The position numbers were made by a program, and so were the translations under genes. A stretch of DNA of 64,000 nt from positions 62,001 to 126,000 of the forward strand of contig CAKOHT010000001.1 in NCBI GenBank assembly GCA_934085975.1. Reading direction: 5' to 3'. The stretch comes from an uncultured Cetobacterium sp. (GTDB lineage: Bacteria; Fusobacteriota; Fusobacteriia; Fusobacteriales; Fusobacteriaceae). How positions within the stretch are numbered: the first letter of the stretch is position 1; every line of letters starts with the position of its first letter. Below are positions 43,412 through 51,986 of the stretch, one piece after another. The notes beneath the pieces were generated by a model, which saw only the letters and a list, made by a program, of their open reading frames with translations, did not search any database and had not been told where the DNA came from.

Positions 43412-44415
43412 GAAAAATTTTTGAAATTTTTTACATCATCCGCTCCACTTAATATCATGCTTTGATAAAGCTGACTTTTAAGTGTCTCAAGAATTACCTT
43501 AACTCCCTCTTGTCTTCCTCCAATAGATCCCCAAATTATAGGTCTCCCAATTAAAACTCCAGAAGCCCCAAGTGCCAGATACTTAAGAATATCAACCCCT
43601 TCTCTTACTGCCCCATCTGCTAAAACGATTATATCATTCCCCACAGCCTGAGATATCTCTCGCAAAACTTCAGCAGGAGCAAAAGTTTCGTTCAAGCAAC
43701 GTCCTCCATGATTAGAAACTACAATAGCGGCCGCCCCAGCTTCAACACACATTTTTGCTTCATCAACAGTTAAAATTCCCTTTATAATAACAGGCAAAGT
43801 TGTTGATGAAATAATCTCTTTTAAATCTGCCAAAGTTTTAGGTCCTACTGGTTGATTAAACAACTTCATTGTAACAAGCCCTGCTCCATCCACATCAATT
43901 CCTACCGCAATAGCTCCAGCTTCCTCTGCTATTTTTATTCTTTTTATAATCTCAGAATTTTCTCTAGGCTTAATAATAGCTATACCTTTCCCATTAGCTT
44001 TTTTTATTGCCTCAATCCCCATTTGAAAGCAATTCGGGTCTCCAGTATCTCCAATCATAGCTATAGTTCCAGCATCAATTGCACCAAAAACAATATCATT
44101 GGAGTATTCTTCATCACTGACATACCCACCCATATTGAATTTTGTTCCAGTTATAGGAGCAACCATAGCTGGAAATGAAAGTTCCTCTCCCAAAAAATTG
44201 CATTTCAATTGCGGAGCAGTTACATTGTGTAAAGTCCTCATCGCTATTTTTACATCTTTTAATTTTTCATAAGCTCTTTGAAAACTTCCACCAGTAACCG
44301 CACCACCCATTCCAGGAACTTTTCCTGCACACCATCGCCCATTACACTCAGGACACAGTACACAAAACTCTTTCATCCTTTCTTTTGCATTTTTTTTAAT
44401 CTCTTTTATGTCCAC
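43384..44415 (-). CDS. FMN-dependent alpha-hydroxy-acid oxidising protein with N-terminal Cys cluster
   Basis: 343 residues, TIM-barrel FMN enzyme of the lactate/glycolate oxidase family. FMN and substrate motifs are PAMVAPITGTKFN (about 77-89), VGIDVDGAG (about 171-179), PVIIKGILTVDEAKM in parts (VIIKGI near 211), VSNHGGRCLNETFAP in parts (VSNHGGR near 234, the active-site His) and LADGAVREGVDILKYLALGA in parts (LADGAVREG). The N-terminus has Cys18, Cys21, Cys24 and Cys29 (CX2CX2CX4C), absent from classical oxidases. In an anaerobe the electron acceptor is probably not oxygen; substrate unknown. It starts with GTG, with AGGA upstream, and follows popT by about 12 bp. Confidence 0.85.
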   Translation of the reverse strand: MDIKEIKKNAKERMKEFCVLCPECNGRWCAGKVPGMGGAVTGGSFQRAYEKLKDVKIAMRTLHNVTAPQLKCNFLGEELSFPAMVAPITGTKFNMGGYVSDEEYSNDIVFGAIDAGTIAMIGDTGDPNCFQMGIEAIKKANGKGIAIIKPRENSEIIKRIKIAEEAGAIAVGIDVDGAGLVTMKLFNQPVGPKTLADLKEIISSTTLPVIIKGILTVDEAKMCVEAGAAAIVVSNHGGRCLNETFAPAEVLREISQAVGNDIIVLADGAVREGVDILKYLALGASGVLIGRPIIWGSIGGRQEGVKVILETLKSQLYQSMILSGADDVKNFKNFSCILYTKKV

Positions 44416-44427
44416 CTTTTTCCTCCC

Positions 44428-45168
44428 TCAAAATAATTTTTCTACTATTTGGATCAGCGAAACTACTATGATACCCACAATAAAATTCAATGTATAACTT
44501 CTATATTTATTTAAAAGTACATTTATTCCTTTAGCAACTAATATTAAACCTATTGCTGTCCCCGCCGCAAAAAAACTTAATGGCAATATATTAAAACTTT
44601 TAATATACCCCAATACGTTATAGTATTCTCCCATTATCATCAGCAATAAAGAACCGGAAATCCCCGGTATAACCATAGCTCCTGCTGCTACTATCCCACA
44701 AAAAAATAATTTTATCCCATAGGATAGTGTAAATATAGATGTTGCTGTTCTTGTAACCTCTTCACCTGCAAGTATTTTAGTTACATATATAAAAATTGCT
44801 GTGCATACAACTCCGCCCAAAAAAGCTAAAATATTATCTTTTTTTAGAAATTTCTCTCCTTTTAAAACAAGCGGAATTGATGGAAGTATCAAAATTAAAA
44901 AAACTATTGTTGTCCATCTGGGATATAAAGTGTACAATTTAGAAATAACTCCTGCGAATACAATGATTCCAACTACTGCTCCCAATCCTATTTGTGATAA
45001 AAATTTTGCATATTCTATCTTTTTTTCTATCGGAGCTGTCAGAAAATTTCCAACTGATTCTGTCAACTTATCATAAACATTTAGTACTACTGCTAATGTC
45101 CCTCCCGAAACACCCGGTAAAACATTTGCAACTCCTATTATTATTCCTTTTAAAAAATTTTTTAACAT
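44428..45168 (-). CDS. popT: DUF368 membrane protein, PopT-type polyprenyl phosphate transporter
   Basis: 246 residues, about eight membrane segments. Two inverted repeats of the signature are visible: GVANVLPGVSGGTLAVVL in parts (NVLPGVSGGT, about 17-26) and GAMVIPGISGSLLLMIMGEYY in parts (MVIPGISGSLLL near 165). DUF368 proteins have been shown to recycle undecaprenyl phosphate across the membrane. That fits the UppS-based carrier synthesis in this window. ATG at 45168 is used because GGAG lies five bases upstream; a GTG two codons earlier overlaps that site. It directly follows the transposase-derived gene. Confidence 0.86.
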   Translation of the reverse strand: MLKNFLKGIIIGVANVLPGVSGGTLAVVLNVYDKLTESVGNFLTAPIEKKIEYAKFLSQIGLGAVVGIIVFAGVISKLYTLYPRWTTIVFLILILPSIPLVLKGEKFLKKDNILAFLGGVVCTAIFIYVTKILAGEEVTRTATSIFTLSYGIKLFFCGIVAAGAMVIPGISGSLLLMIMGEYYNVLGYIKSFNILPLSFFAAGTAIGLILVAKGINVLLNKYRSYTLNFIVGIIVVSLIQIVEKLF

Positions 45169-45188
45169 GTCCACTCCTAGTATTTTTA

Positions 45189-46244
45189 TTATTTTATTAT
45201 TTCAGCCTTACCAATAAATATACCTTTTATATAGATGTCAACTTTCTCGATTGAAAATTCATTGTAAAATACATCTACAATATCCCCTTCTCTATCCCTT
45301 AAGGTGATACTACCATATATGTTGTTTTTTACTCTAACTCCACTGTTATAAACTTTTCTTTTATATTTATGTAAAAAGTACAAAAGTTTAATTACCTCAT
45401 CTTCACTTACTCTCTCTGTCTTATTTTCCTCTATAAATAAATATTTTTTTATAAATAGCGAAATGTCCTCAACATCTTTAGGTTTTTTTTTATTAAACTC
45501 TTTTAAAATATCTGTATCTATATATCTGATAAAACCCAACATATTTTCATCTGCTTCCTCTTGAATTAAATTGATTTTAGTTTGAAAAAATATTGTTCTC
45601 AACAAATTTTTAGAAACTCCTTGAATTCTCTCATCTAAAGATATATTTTTGGGATAAGCCCCTTCTATTATAATACTTTTTTGGATAAAATTAAATAATT
45701 TTATAAGCTCTCTTTTCTCTTCTTCAAAGATAAAATTTATAATTTTATAATTCTCTTTGTTATAAAAAATTGTCAAATAAAAAATTTTGTTTTTATTATC
45801 GAAAAAAGGAATCGGTACAGCTTTTTGCACAATAGCATATTCAAATACTTTATCCTTTTTCACAGATTTTAACGAATTTTCTTTAATATTTTCATCTAAA
45901 TTATTTATTATTCTAAAAAAAGTTGGATAGCTTATCATGCTGTTATAGGAGTTGAGAGTGTTCTTAGCTTTCTCATACAGTTTCGTCACCGGTAGTGCGT
46001 GATACTCTTTATATAAGTTTTTTAAATAATCCATCACATCATCATTTACTTTCTTAAAAGTATTTTTATCTATTCTAGTTTTTTTTATTAATCCTTTTTC
46101 ACCCAAATCTCTATACTGACTTACCCATCTTTTTAATGTGGCGTAAGAAATTTGTGTCTCTTCTTCTATTTCTTTTAACTTCTTTTCCTTTTTAAAAAAG
46201 GGTTCAAGTATCCTGTATTTTCTATTTTTTTCATCCTCTTTCAT
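45189..46244 (-). CDS. Mu/TnsB-type transposase-like protein with decayed active site (probable regulator)
   Basis: 351 residues. Domain order is that of TniA/TnsB/MuA transposases: first HTH (about 8-55, ISYATLKRWVSQYRDLGEKGL), second HTH (about 65-117, ending SYPTFFRIINNL), an RNase H-like core (about 138-250) and the small C-terminal beta barrel (about 296-350, YGSITLRDREGDIVDVFYN). By eye only one of three catalytic acids seems to survive (Asp204 in SLDERIQG); the first Asp and last Glu are replaced. No terminal inverted repeats or target duplication flank it, and it sits in an ordinary operon. It looks like a domesticated DNA-binding protein. AGGGAG lies upstream; it precedes popT by 20 bp and diverges from a ptsG-like gene. 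Confidence 0.75.
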   Translation of the reverse strand: MKEDEKNRKYRILEPFFKKEKKLKEIEEETQISYATLKRWVSQYRDLGEKGLIKKTRIDKNTFKKVNDDVMDYLKNLYKEYHALPVTKLYEKAKNTLNSYNSMISYPTFFRIINNLDENIKENSLKSVKKDKVFEYAIVQKAVPIPFFDNKNKIFYLTIFYNKENYKIINFIFEEEKRELIKLFNFIQKSIIIEGAYPKNISLDERIQGVSKNLLRTIFFQTKINLIQEEADENMLGFIRYIDTDILKEFNKKKPKDVEDISLFIKKYLFIEENKTERVSEDEVIKLLYFLHKYKRKVYNSGVRVKNNIYGSITLRDREGDIVDVFYNEFSIEKVDIYIKGIFIGKAEIIK

Positions 46245-46279
46245 AGATATTTCTACTCCCTTTTAACCTCTTTTGTTAA

Positions 46280-46288
46280 ATTATAGCA
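46280..46288 (-). promoter_or_regulatory. Extended -10 promoter of the transposase-like gene
   Basis: The minus strand reads TGCTATAAT, an extended -10 about 36 bases before the start codon. The -35 is only a T-rich run. The divergent 164-bp gap also holds the promoter at 46333-46361. Confidence 0.6.
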
Positions 46289-46332
46289 CAAATGATACGT
46301 AAAAAAAAGGCTCATTTATTTTGATAATTTTC

Positions 46333-46361
46333 TTGACTTTTTTTAAAATAAAATGTATTCT
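46333..46361 (+). promoter_or_regulatory. Promoter of the ptsG-like gene
   Basis: TTGACT (46333-46338) and TATTCT (46356-46361) are separated by 17 bp. The leader is about 40 bases and has GGAGGAG before the ATG. No antiterminator-type hairpin is evident. Confidence 0.75.
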
Positions 46362-46408
46362 TTTAGTGAATTAAATAATCTTTATTATCAATCTTATGGA
46401 GGAGTTTT

Positions 46409-47884
46409 ATGAAAATATTTGCTGAAGTTCAAAAAATCGGTAAAGCTTTGATGACACCAGTTGCAATTTTGCCAGCTGCTGGTATATTTCTTGCTGCTGG
46501 AAATAAGTTAGGAATACCTTTAATGGAGCAAGCCGGAGGAATAATATTTGGTAATTTACCACTTTTATTTGCTGTTGGAGCCGCTATTGGTCTAGTGGGT
46601 GGAGATGGTATCGCTGCCCTTGCAGCTATTGTTGCACTTTTAATTATGAATACTACTATGGGAACACTTACAGATGCTGCTAATGGTATTGCCGCTGGAA
46701 ACCCAGCTTTCGCAGAAGTTTTGGGGATACCTACGCTTCAAACTGGAGTTTTTGGAGGTCTTATCGCTGGTATTATTGCCGCTGTTTGTTATAAAAAATT
46801 CTATAAGACAGAGTTGCCTTCATTTTTAGGATTCTTTGCCGGAAAAAGACTTGTTCCTATTATGACTGCAGTATTTGCCTTTTTAGTTGGTTTAGCTATG
46901 CCATACATTTGGCAACCAGTTCAAGCAGGACTTGCTCAACTTTCTTACTTAGCTAATGAGACAAATACTAATATCTCTACTTTATTATTCGGAATTACAG
47001 AAAGGGCTTTAATTCCATTCGGATTACACCACATTTTTTATGCACCTTTCTGGTATCAATTTGGAGAATACACAAACAACGCTGGGCAAATTGTTAATGG
47101 AGATCAAGCTATTTGGTTTGCAATGTTGAAAGATGGAGTTCATTCATTCTCATCAACTACATATTCTGGAGCTGGTAAATTCTTAACTGGTAAGTTCCCT
47201 TTTATGATGTTTGGATTACCTGCTGCCGCTCTTGCAATGTATCATGAAGCAAGAAATGAAAATAAAAAGATAGCCGCTGGAATTTTATTTTCTGCTGCCC
47301 TTACTTCTTTCCTAACTGGAATAACTGAGCCTTTAGAATTCTCATTCCTATTCGTTGCTCCAATATTATATGGAATCCACTGTATTTTCGCTGGATTATC
47401 ATTTATGCTAATGAATATGTTTGGCGTTAGAATTGGTATGACATTCTCTGGTGGAGTTATTGACTACATCATGTTTGGTGTTCTTCCTGGAACTGAAGGA
47501 TTTAAAACTAACTGGCCAATGGTTATCGTTGTAGGATTGGGATTCTCTGTAATATATTATTTTGGATTTAGATTTTTCATTAGAAAATTCAACTTAGCTA
47601 CTCCTGGAAGAGAAGTTGGAGCTGAAGTAGATGATCAACCTAAAGCTGAAGGTGGAGAGTTAGCTACTCTTACTCTTGCTGCTTTAGGAGGAAAACAAAA
47701 CGTTATCTCTGTTGATGCTTGTATAACTAGGCTAAGACTTGAAGTTAAAGATACTGCCCTTGTAAATGAAACAGAATTGAAAAGACTTGGAGCTTCTGGA
47801 GTTTTAAAAGTTGGTCAAAATGGAGTTCAAGCAATATTTGGCGCTAAAGCTCAGTTTATAGCAAACGATATCAAAGCTTTATAA
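46409..47884 (+). CDS. PTS glucose-family permease, EIICB
   Basis: 491 residues. It takes up and phosphorylates a hexose, most likely glucose, across the inner membrane. The EIIC part (about 1-395) has [23 protein letters not shown] in parts ([13 protein letters not shown]), the sugar-site stretch [18 protein letters not shown] in parts ([15 protein letters not shown], about 205-219), [14 protein letters not shown] as in PtsG, and GITEPLEF. The EIIB domain (about 415-491) has the phosphorylated Cys in [11 protein letters not shown]. No EIIA domain is attached, so it relies on one encoded elsewhere. It is monocistronic and divergent from the transposase-like regulator, which may control it (inference). 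Confidence 0.9.
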   Translation: MKIFAEVQKIGKALMTPVAILPAAGIFLAAGNKLGIPLMEQAGGIIFGNLPLLFAVGAAIGLVGGDGIAALAAIVALLIMNTTMGTLTDAANGIAAGNPAFAEVLGIPTLQTGVFGGLIAGIIAAVCYKKFYKTELPSFLGFFAGKRLVPIMTAVFAFLVGLAMPYIWQPVQAGLAQLSYLANETNTNISTLLFGITERALIPFGLHHIFYAPFWYQFGEYTNNAGQIVNGDQAIWFAMLKDGVHSFSSTTYSGAGKFLTGKFPFMMFGLPAAALAMYHEARNENKKIAAGILFSAALTSFLTGITEPLEFSFLFVAPILYGIHCIFAGLSFMLMNMFGVRIGMTFSGGVIDYIMFGVLPGTEGFKTNWPMVIVVGLGFSVIYYFGFRFFIRKFNLATPGREVGAEVDDQPKAEGGELATLTLAALGGKQNVISVDACITRLRLEVKDTALVNETELKRLGASGVLKVGQNGVQAIFGAKAQFIANDIKAL

Positions 47885-47890
47885 CAAACA

Positions 47891-47930
47891 AAAATATGAG
47901 TGGAAAGCTAACTCTCTCCACTCATATTTT
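47891..47930. terminator. Bidirectional terminator between the ptsG-like gene and the methyltransferase
   Basis: AAAATATGAGTGGA (47891-47904) and TCCACTCATATTTT (47917-47930) are perfect 14-base arms around a 12-base loop. The right arm overlaps the methyltransferase's last codons. Confidence 0.9.
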
Positions 47931-49449
47931 TTATATCCATTATTTTATTAAAATAACTATCAATCTCATTTTGAATATCTTCAGTGTAATTCTCCAATTG
48001 CCTTTTTACTAATTTTTCAATATACTTCAACTCCTCCTTATCTGCAGGATAATATAGAGGTGATTCTTTCAAAGGCGTCGAATAAAACTCTAAATTTTTT
48101 CCTTTCTTCTTTCCTACATAATTGAACCACAAAAAGAAAATTTTTGAATTTAAGTATCCTAAAATATAATATAAGTTTATATTTTCTATTTTTGCAGTTA
48201 AATAATAAATATCTGCACTTCCATAAAACTCTTTCTCTGTATATGCGAAATTATTTGTTTTACACCTTTGCCTGACAACAATTTTAGGTCTTAAAAAAAT
48301 TTCTTCATCTCTAGCCCATTGTAGTTCCCACCAATTTATTCTATTGTTTATAACTTCTCTTCGCTTAGAAAGTTTATTTTTATACTTCAATAAATAATCC
48401 ATAACTTTTTCATCCAACTCAGACTTACCAGTTAAATACATAATCCAAAATGGTGGTTTTTTTGATATTTCATATTTCCCTATATCTCGGTTTTTATAAA
48501 AAGGTTTCAAATATTTTTTAAATTCTTCTCTGTATTCATTAAAAACAAAAACTTTATCAGCACCACTCACTATTCCTTGATTAACATTTACTAAATCACC
48601 TAAAATCACATTGCTTTTATCTCTAATTTTTTTTATATTTTCTTTCCAAAATGGTGGTATCAAAACAAGTTTAGTGTGTTCATCTGTAAAAATACTCTCT
48701 TGTTCAATAGAATATTCAATCCCATCATCATTCACGCACACAACTAAATTTTGTTTATTTTTTTGCCAATAAAAAATTATATTATGCTGCCCTATAGCAT
48801 CTTTAAAAATTGAATAGCTATAATTTTCCAATCGAAAAAAACTTCCTTCCAACTTTAACTTCTCTCTTATACCTTCTGCACTGTCAGCCTTCAGCCAATA
48901 ATTAGTAGTTAAATATACTAGAATTCCATTATCTTTTAATATATCTATCCCTTTATCAATAAAAAAATAAAAATAATCCATTTTAGGTTTATAGTATTTC
49001 TTCCCAAAATCGGTTTCCTTTATAGTTTGAAAAATCTCTTTATGATTTTTTTCTCCTAAATATGGCGGATTCCCTATTACAATATCATATTTTTCTTCTA
49101 TTTTTTCATACAAAGAATCACAATTCTTTATATTCAATTTTCCAGATATCCCGTATTTAAAGAAAAGAGCCTCAGCTCTTTTTTCCAATAGTTTTAGTGC
49201 ATTCATATCCACATCAAAACCTGTTATCCAATTTTCACTATATCGGTATATTCCAAAAATTTCTTTGGAAATCTTTAATAACTCCTCCAACAATGCCAAT
49301 AAAAGATTTCCAGAGCCACACGATATGTCAATTATTTTTATATCCATTATATTCTCTTTTGAATTACTCTCTAAATATTTATTTAGAGCAATTTTTCCCA
49401 TACTAAAAGCATATTTTTCTGGCGTGTATATCTTATAATTGTATTCCAC
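47908..49449 (-). CDS. Orphan N6-adenine DNA methyltransferase with target-recognition domain (type IIG-like)
   Basis: 513 residues. The catalytic half has SAM motif DISCGSGNLLLALLEE in parts (DISCGSGNLL, 41-50), GFDVDMNAL, and the N6-adenine motif IGNPPYLGEKN (NPPY at 127-130), with YYKPKMDYFYFFIDKG after it. The C-terminal half (about 240-500) resembles TaqI/Eco57I-like target-recognition domains (NVNQGIVSGADKVF; GSADIYYLTAK). There is no nuclease domain and no restriction gene beside it. It starts with GTG directly after the scpA stop, with AGGAGG upstream, so it belongs to the polA-whiA-ribF-scpA operon. The layout resembles orphan type IIG-like enzymes such as clostridial CamA, which act in epigenetic control; homology to CamA itself needs a search. 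Confidence 0.85.
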   Translation of the reverse strand: MEYNYKIYTPEKYAFSMGKIALNKYLESNSKENIMDIKIIDISCGSGNLLLALLEELLKISKEIFGIYRYSENWITGFDVDMNALKLLEKRAEALFFKYGISGKLNIKNCDSLYEKIEEKYDIVIGNPPYLGEKNHKEIFQTIKETDFGKKYYKPKMDYFYFFIDKGIDILKDNGILVYLTTNYWLKADSAEGIREKLKLEGSFFRLENYSYSIFKDAIGQHNIIFYWQKNKQNLVVCVNDDGIEYSIEQESIFTDEHTKLVLIPPFWKENIKKIRDKSNVILGDLVNVNQGIVSGADKVFVFNEYREEFKKYLKPFYKNRDIGKYEISKKPPFWIMYLTGKSELDEKVMDYLLKYKNKLSKRREVINNRINWWELQWARDEEIFLRPKIVVRQRCKTNNFAYTEKEFYGSADIYYLTAKIENINLYYILGYLNSKIFFLWFNYVGKKKGKNLEFYSTPLKESPLYYPADKEELKYIEKLVKRQLENYTEDIQNEIDSYFNKIMDIKNMSGES

Positions 49450-50130
49450 TTAATCCCTCCTAAAGAGCTTTAAGTTTCCTTCACCCTCTATTAAAATAAT
49501 TCCATCTCTATACAAATCTAAAATTGCTAAAAATATATACACTAGATGTGTTCTGTTCTCCGCTCGTCTAAAAAGTTCTATCACTTCTTTTTCCGAAGAG
49601 TATAAAATAACTTTTACTCGATCCATTTCTTCCTTTAAGGAGTATCTTTTTTCAACTTCAATCTCCAAAATTTCATCATCTTTTGGTAAATATTTCATGT
49701 AGCTATTAAATATATCTTGAAGTTTTAGAGTAGTTAAATCAAACTCTTTAGGAATATTTTTAGTTATTTTTCTTCCCTCCTTTCTGGTATAAGAGATATT
49801 GTATTCACATTCTATCTCCGATATTTTTTGAGCAACCTCTTTGAAAACTTTATAATCTTCTAGTCTTCTTTTCAAATCCTTTTCTCTTTCCTCTTCTTTT
49901 TCAACACTAAGAATAGATATTGCTTTTATCTCTAAAAGTTCAGAAGCAATCTCTAAAAACTCTACCTTTATACTCAGGCTATCACTTTGTGCTTTTTCTA
50001 TAAATTGAAGATATTCATCTATTATTTGAGATATTTTTATCTCAGATATTTTCATTTTCTTCTTCTCTATAAGGTGTAACAATAGGTCTAAAGGTCCTTC
50101 AAAATTATCTATTTTTAATACAATCTCCAT
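49450..50130 (-). CDS. scpA: Segregation and condensation protein A
   Basis: 226 residues. It is the kleisin that bridges SMC heads (smc at 16.1 kb) with ScpB. The N-terminal signature FEGPLDLLLHLIEKKKMKI in parts (FEGPLDLLLHLIEKK, about 9-23) and ISQIIDEYLQFIEKA are typical. The C-terminal winged helix includes VIELFRRAENRTHLVYIFLAILDL in parts (RTHLVYIFLAILDL). Its 5' end overlaps ribF by 26 bp. No scpB is visible in the window; the expected scpB position is taken by the methyltransferase gene. Confidence 0.94.
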   Translation of the reverse strand: MEIVLKIDNFEGPLDLLLHLIEKKKMKISEIKISQIIDEYLQFIEKAQSDSLSIKVEFLEIASELLEIKAISILSVEKEEEREKDLKRRLEDYKVFKEVAQKISEIECEYNISYTRKEGRKITKNIPKEFDLTTLKLQDIFNSYMKYLPKDDEILEIEVEKRYSLKEEMDRVKVILYSSEKEVIELFRRAENRTHLVYIFLAILDLYRDGIILIEGEGNLKLFRRD

Positions 50131-51064
50131 CTTCTCTTACCTTAACCTTTTCCTTCCAATTTAGAACGTCATTTTTTATTGTTTCCTTTAACTCTTCCAT
50201 TGAATTAAATCTTTTCTCTTGTCTCAAAAATTCCATTAGAGAAACATATATCCTTTTTCCATATATATCTCTATCAAAATTTAATATATGAACTTCAATG
50301 CTTCTTTCGTTTGGTTTTAACGTGGGATTTTTCCCTATATTAATAACTGCATGGTGCCACCCTTGTTCACCCTCTACTTTAACTCTTCCCCCATATATAC
50401 CAAAAGGTGGATATATTTTATTCAATATTTTTAAGTTTGCTGTGGGAAAACCCATTATTCTTCCCAATTTTCTTCCGTGAACAACTTCACCAATAATTAA
50501 AAATGGTTGTCCCAAACATCTATTTGCTATATCTAAATTTCCAGTTGCTAACATCTCTCGTATAAATGTCGAGCTTATAATTTGCTCCTTAATTTTCACA
50601 GGCTCTATTATATTGACAAAAATTTTATACTGTCTTCCCAGTTGCTTTAGATTATCAACTGTTCCTTTTCCACCTTTTCCAAAAGAAAAATTAAATCCCA
50701 CATATATCTCTTTAGTATTCAATAATTTTGCTAAAACTCTTTCTACAAATACCTGAGGAGTCATATTAGAAAATTCTTGAGTGAATGGCTGAAGTATCAA
50801 GTAGTCTACACCTAAAGATTCTATTATATGAATTTTTTCTTCCAAAGAGCTAATTAATTTTGGTGCCTTTATTCTATTTATTATTTCCATTGGATGATTT
50901 AAAAAAGTAAATACAACTGACTCTCCACCTGTTTTTCTAGCTTTTTCTACAGCTTTAGAAATTAGCTCTCTATGTCCCATATGAATTCCATCAAAAGCAC
51001 CAATAGCAATGTATGTACTTTTAAATTTTTCTTTAGTTAGCAAAATATCTTCTATTATTTTCAT
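50105..51064 (-). CDS. ribF: Bifunctional riboflavin kinase/FAD synthetase
   Basis: 319 residues. It makes FMN and then FAD. The N-terminal adenylyltransferase has AIGAFDGIHMGHRELI (about 21-36, nucleotidyltransferase His motif), FNFSFGKGGKGTVDNL in parts (GFNFSFGKGGKG near 123) and ISSTFIREML (about 160-169). The C-terminal kinase domain has GRIMGFPTANL (about 198-208) and GIYGGRVKVEG. FMN and FAD serve the FMN enzyme and flavoprotein encoded nearby. The start has GGGAG upstream; it follows whiA by 10 bp. Confidence 0.95.
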   Translation of the reverse strand: MKIIEDILLTKEKFKSTYIAIGAFDGIHMGHRELISKAVEKARKTGGESVVFTFLNHPMEIINRIKAPKLISSLEEKIHIIESLGVDYLILQPFTQEFSNMTPQVFVERVLAKLLNTKEIYVGFNFSFGKGGKGTVDNLKQLGRQYKIFVNIIEPVKIKEQIISSTFIREMLATGNLDIANRCLGQPFLIIGEVVHGRKLGRIMGFPTANLKILNKIYPPFGIYGGRVKVEGEQGWHHAVINIGKNPTLKPNERSIEVHILNFDRDIYGKRIYVSLMEFLRQEKRFNSMEELKETIKNDVLNWKEKVKVREDGDCIKNR

Positions 51065-51074
51065 TGTACTCCCC

Positions 51075-51977
51075 TTATGCTTCTCTTTCTTTTTCTAAAA
51101 GTTCATTATGTATTTCTTCCAATCTTCTAAATCTATTCCTAATTCCAGATTTAGATATTCCTATCATCTCTGCTAACTCTTGTAATGACGCTTCTGGATT
51201 TTCCAATCTCAAGAACGCTATCTCTTCTAAAACTGGGCTCAACTCATTTAATCCAATTTTACGTCCAATGTAGTTTATCATCTTCACTTGTTTTCTAGCT
51301 GTATCTAAAGTTTTTGTTTCGTTGGCAACTTCCCAATTCATCTCTCTAATAGTTTTATTTTTTAAATCTTTTATCATAGTTGTCTCTTCATAATTATAAA
51401 ACTCTTTCATTGAGCCGATTAAAACTATTATATCCATAATATCTTCTGCGTTTCTCATATACACAAGTGGTTTATTCCTTTTTACTGTTTTATAGACTCT
51501 TTTTTCAAGTTTCAATAAAAGATTATATAATTCATCTGCTAACTCGTCACTATCCACAAAAAAATCCAAGGCATACTCTTTTTCAGGAGACTTTATATAA
51601 CCACAACCTAAAAACATTCCTCTTATAAATCCCCTCTCAATCTCTTCATCTACTCTCTCCCCTGTAGATGTATAAGTCTTTAAATTTTCTATAAATTTTT
51701 TTATTCCGGGTTGTGATGGAATCGTTATCACATAGGCATTGTGTTCTCCAAATTTTTTACTTTTAGAAAACTTTATGAAAATCTTTAAATTAGTTAACTC
51801 TTTTAACATAAAATAAACTCGTTCCGCTATCTCTTTATTTTCTAATTTTAGCTCTATGCTACCCTCATTTATAGCATGTTTTAATAAGAGTATCGCTCTT
51901 ATTTCTGCATATTTTTCATCTTCACTTAAATCACAACGATGAAGTATTTCATTTTTAACTTTATAAGTATACGACAC
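51075..51977 (-). CDS. whiA: DNA-binding protein WhiA
   Basis: 300 residues. The N-terminal two thirds form a LAGLIDADG homing-endonuclease-like fold without nuclease residues (GFIRGMFLGCGYIKSPEKEYALDF in parts: RGMFLGCGYI near 123). The C-terminal HTH reads ASLQELAEMIGISKSGIRNR (about 263-283). WhiA acts in sporulation in Streptomyces and in division/chromosome organisation in Bacillus. It starts with GTG, with GGAGGAG upstream. WhiA is typical of Gram-positives but is found in Fusobacteria. It usually lies near rapZ and yvcK; here it is linked to polA and ribF. Confidence 0.93.
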   Translation of the reverse strand: MSYTYKVKNEILHRCDLSEDEKYAEIRAILLLKHAINEGSIELKLENKEIAERVYFMLKELTNLKIFIKFSKSKKFGEHNAYVITIPSQPGIKKFIENLKTYTSTGERVDEEIERGFIRGMFLGCGYIKSPEKEYALDFFVDSDELADELYNLLLKLEKRVYKTVKRNKPLVYMRNAEDIMDIIVLIGSMKEFYNYEETTMIKDLKNKTIREMNWEVANETKTLDTARKQVKMINYIGRKIGLNELSPVLEEIAFLRLENPEASLQELAEMIGISKSGIRNRFRRLEEIHNELLEKEREA

Positions 51978-51986
51978 AATCTCCTC

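Noticed and set aside
45189-46244. Active insertion sequence or transposon
   Set aside because: No terminal inverted repeats, target duplication or partner genes are visible and the catalytic residues seem lost; treated as a domesticated gene.
47908-49449. Complete restriction-modification system
   Set aside because: No nuclease domain in the protein and no restriction gene next to it; neighbours are scpA and a permease.
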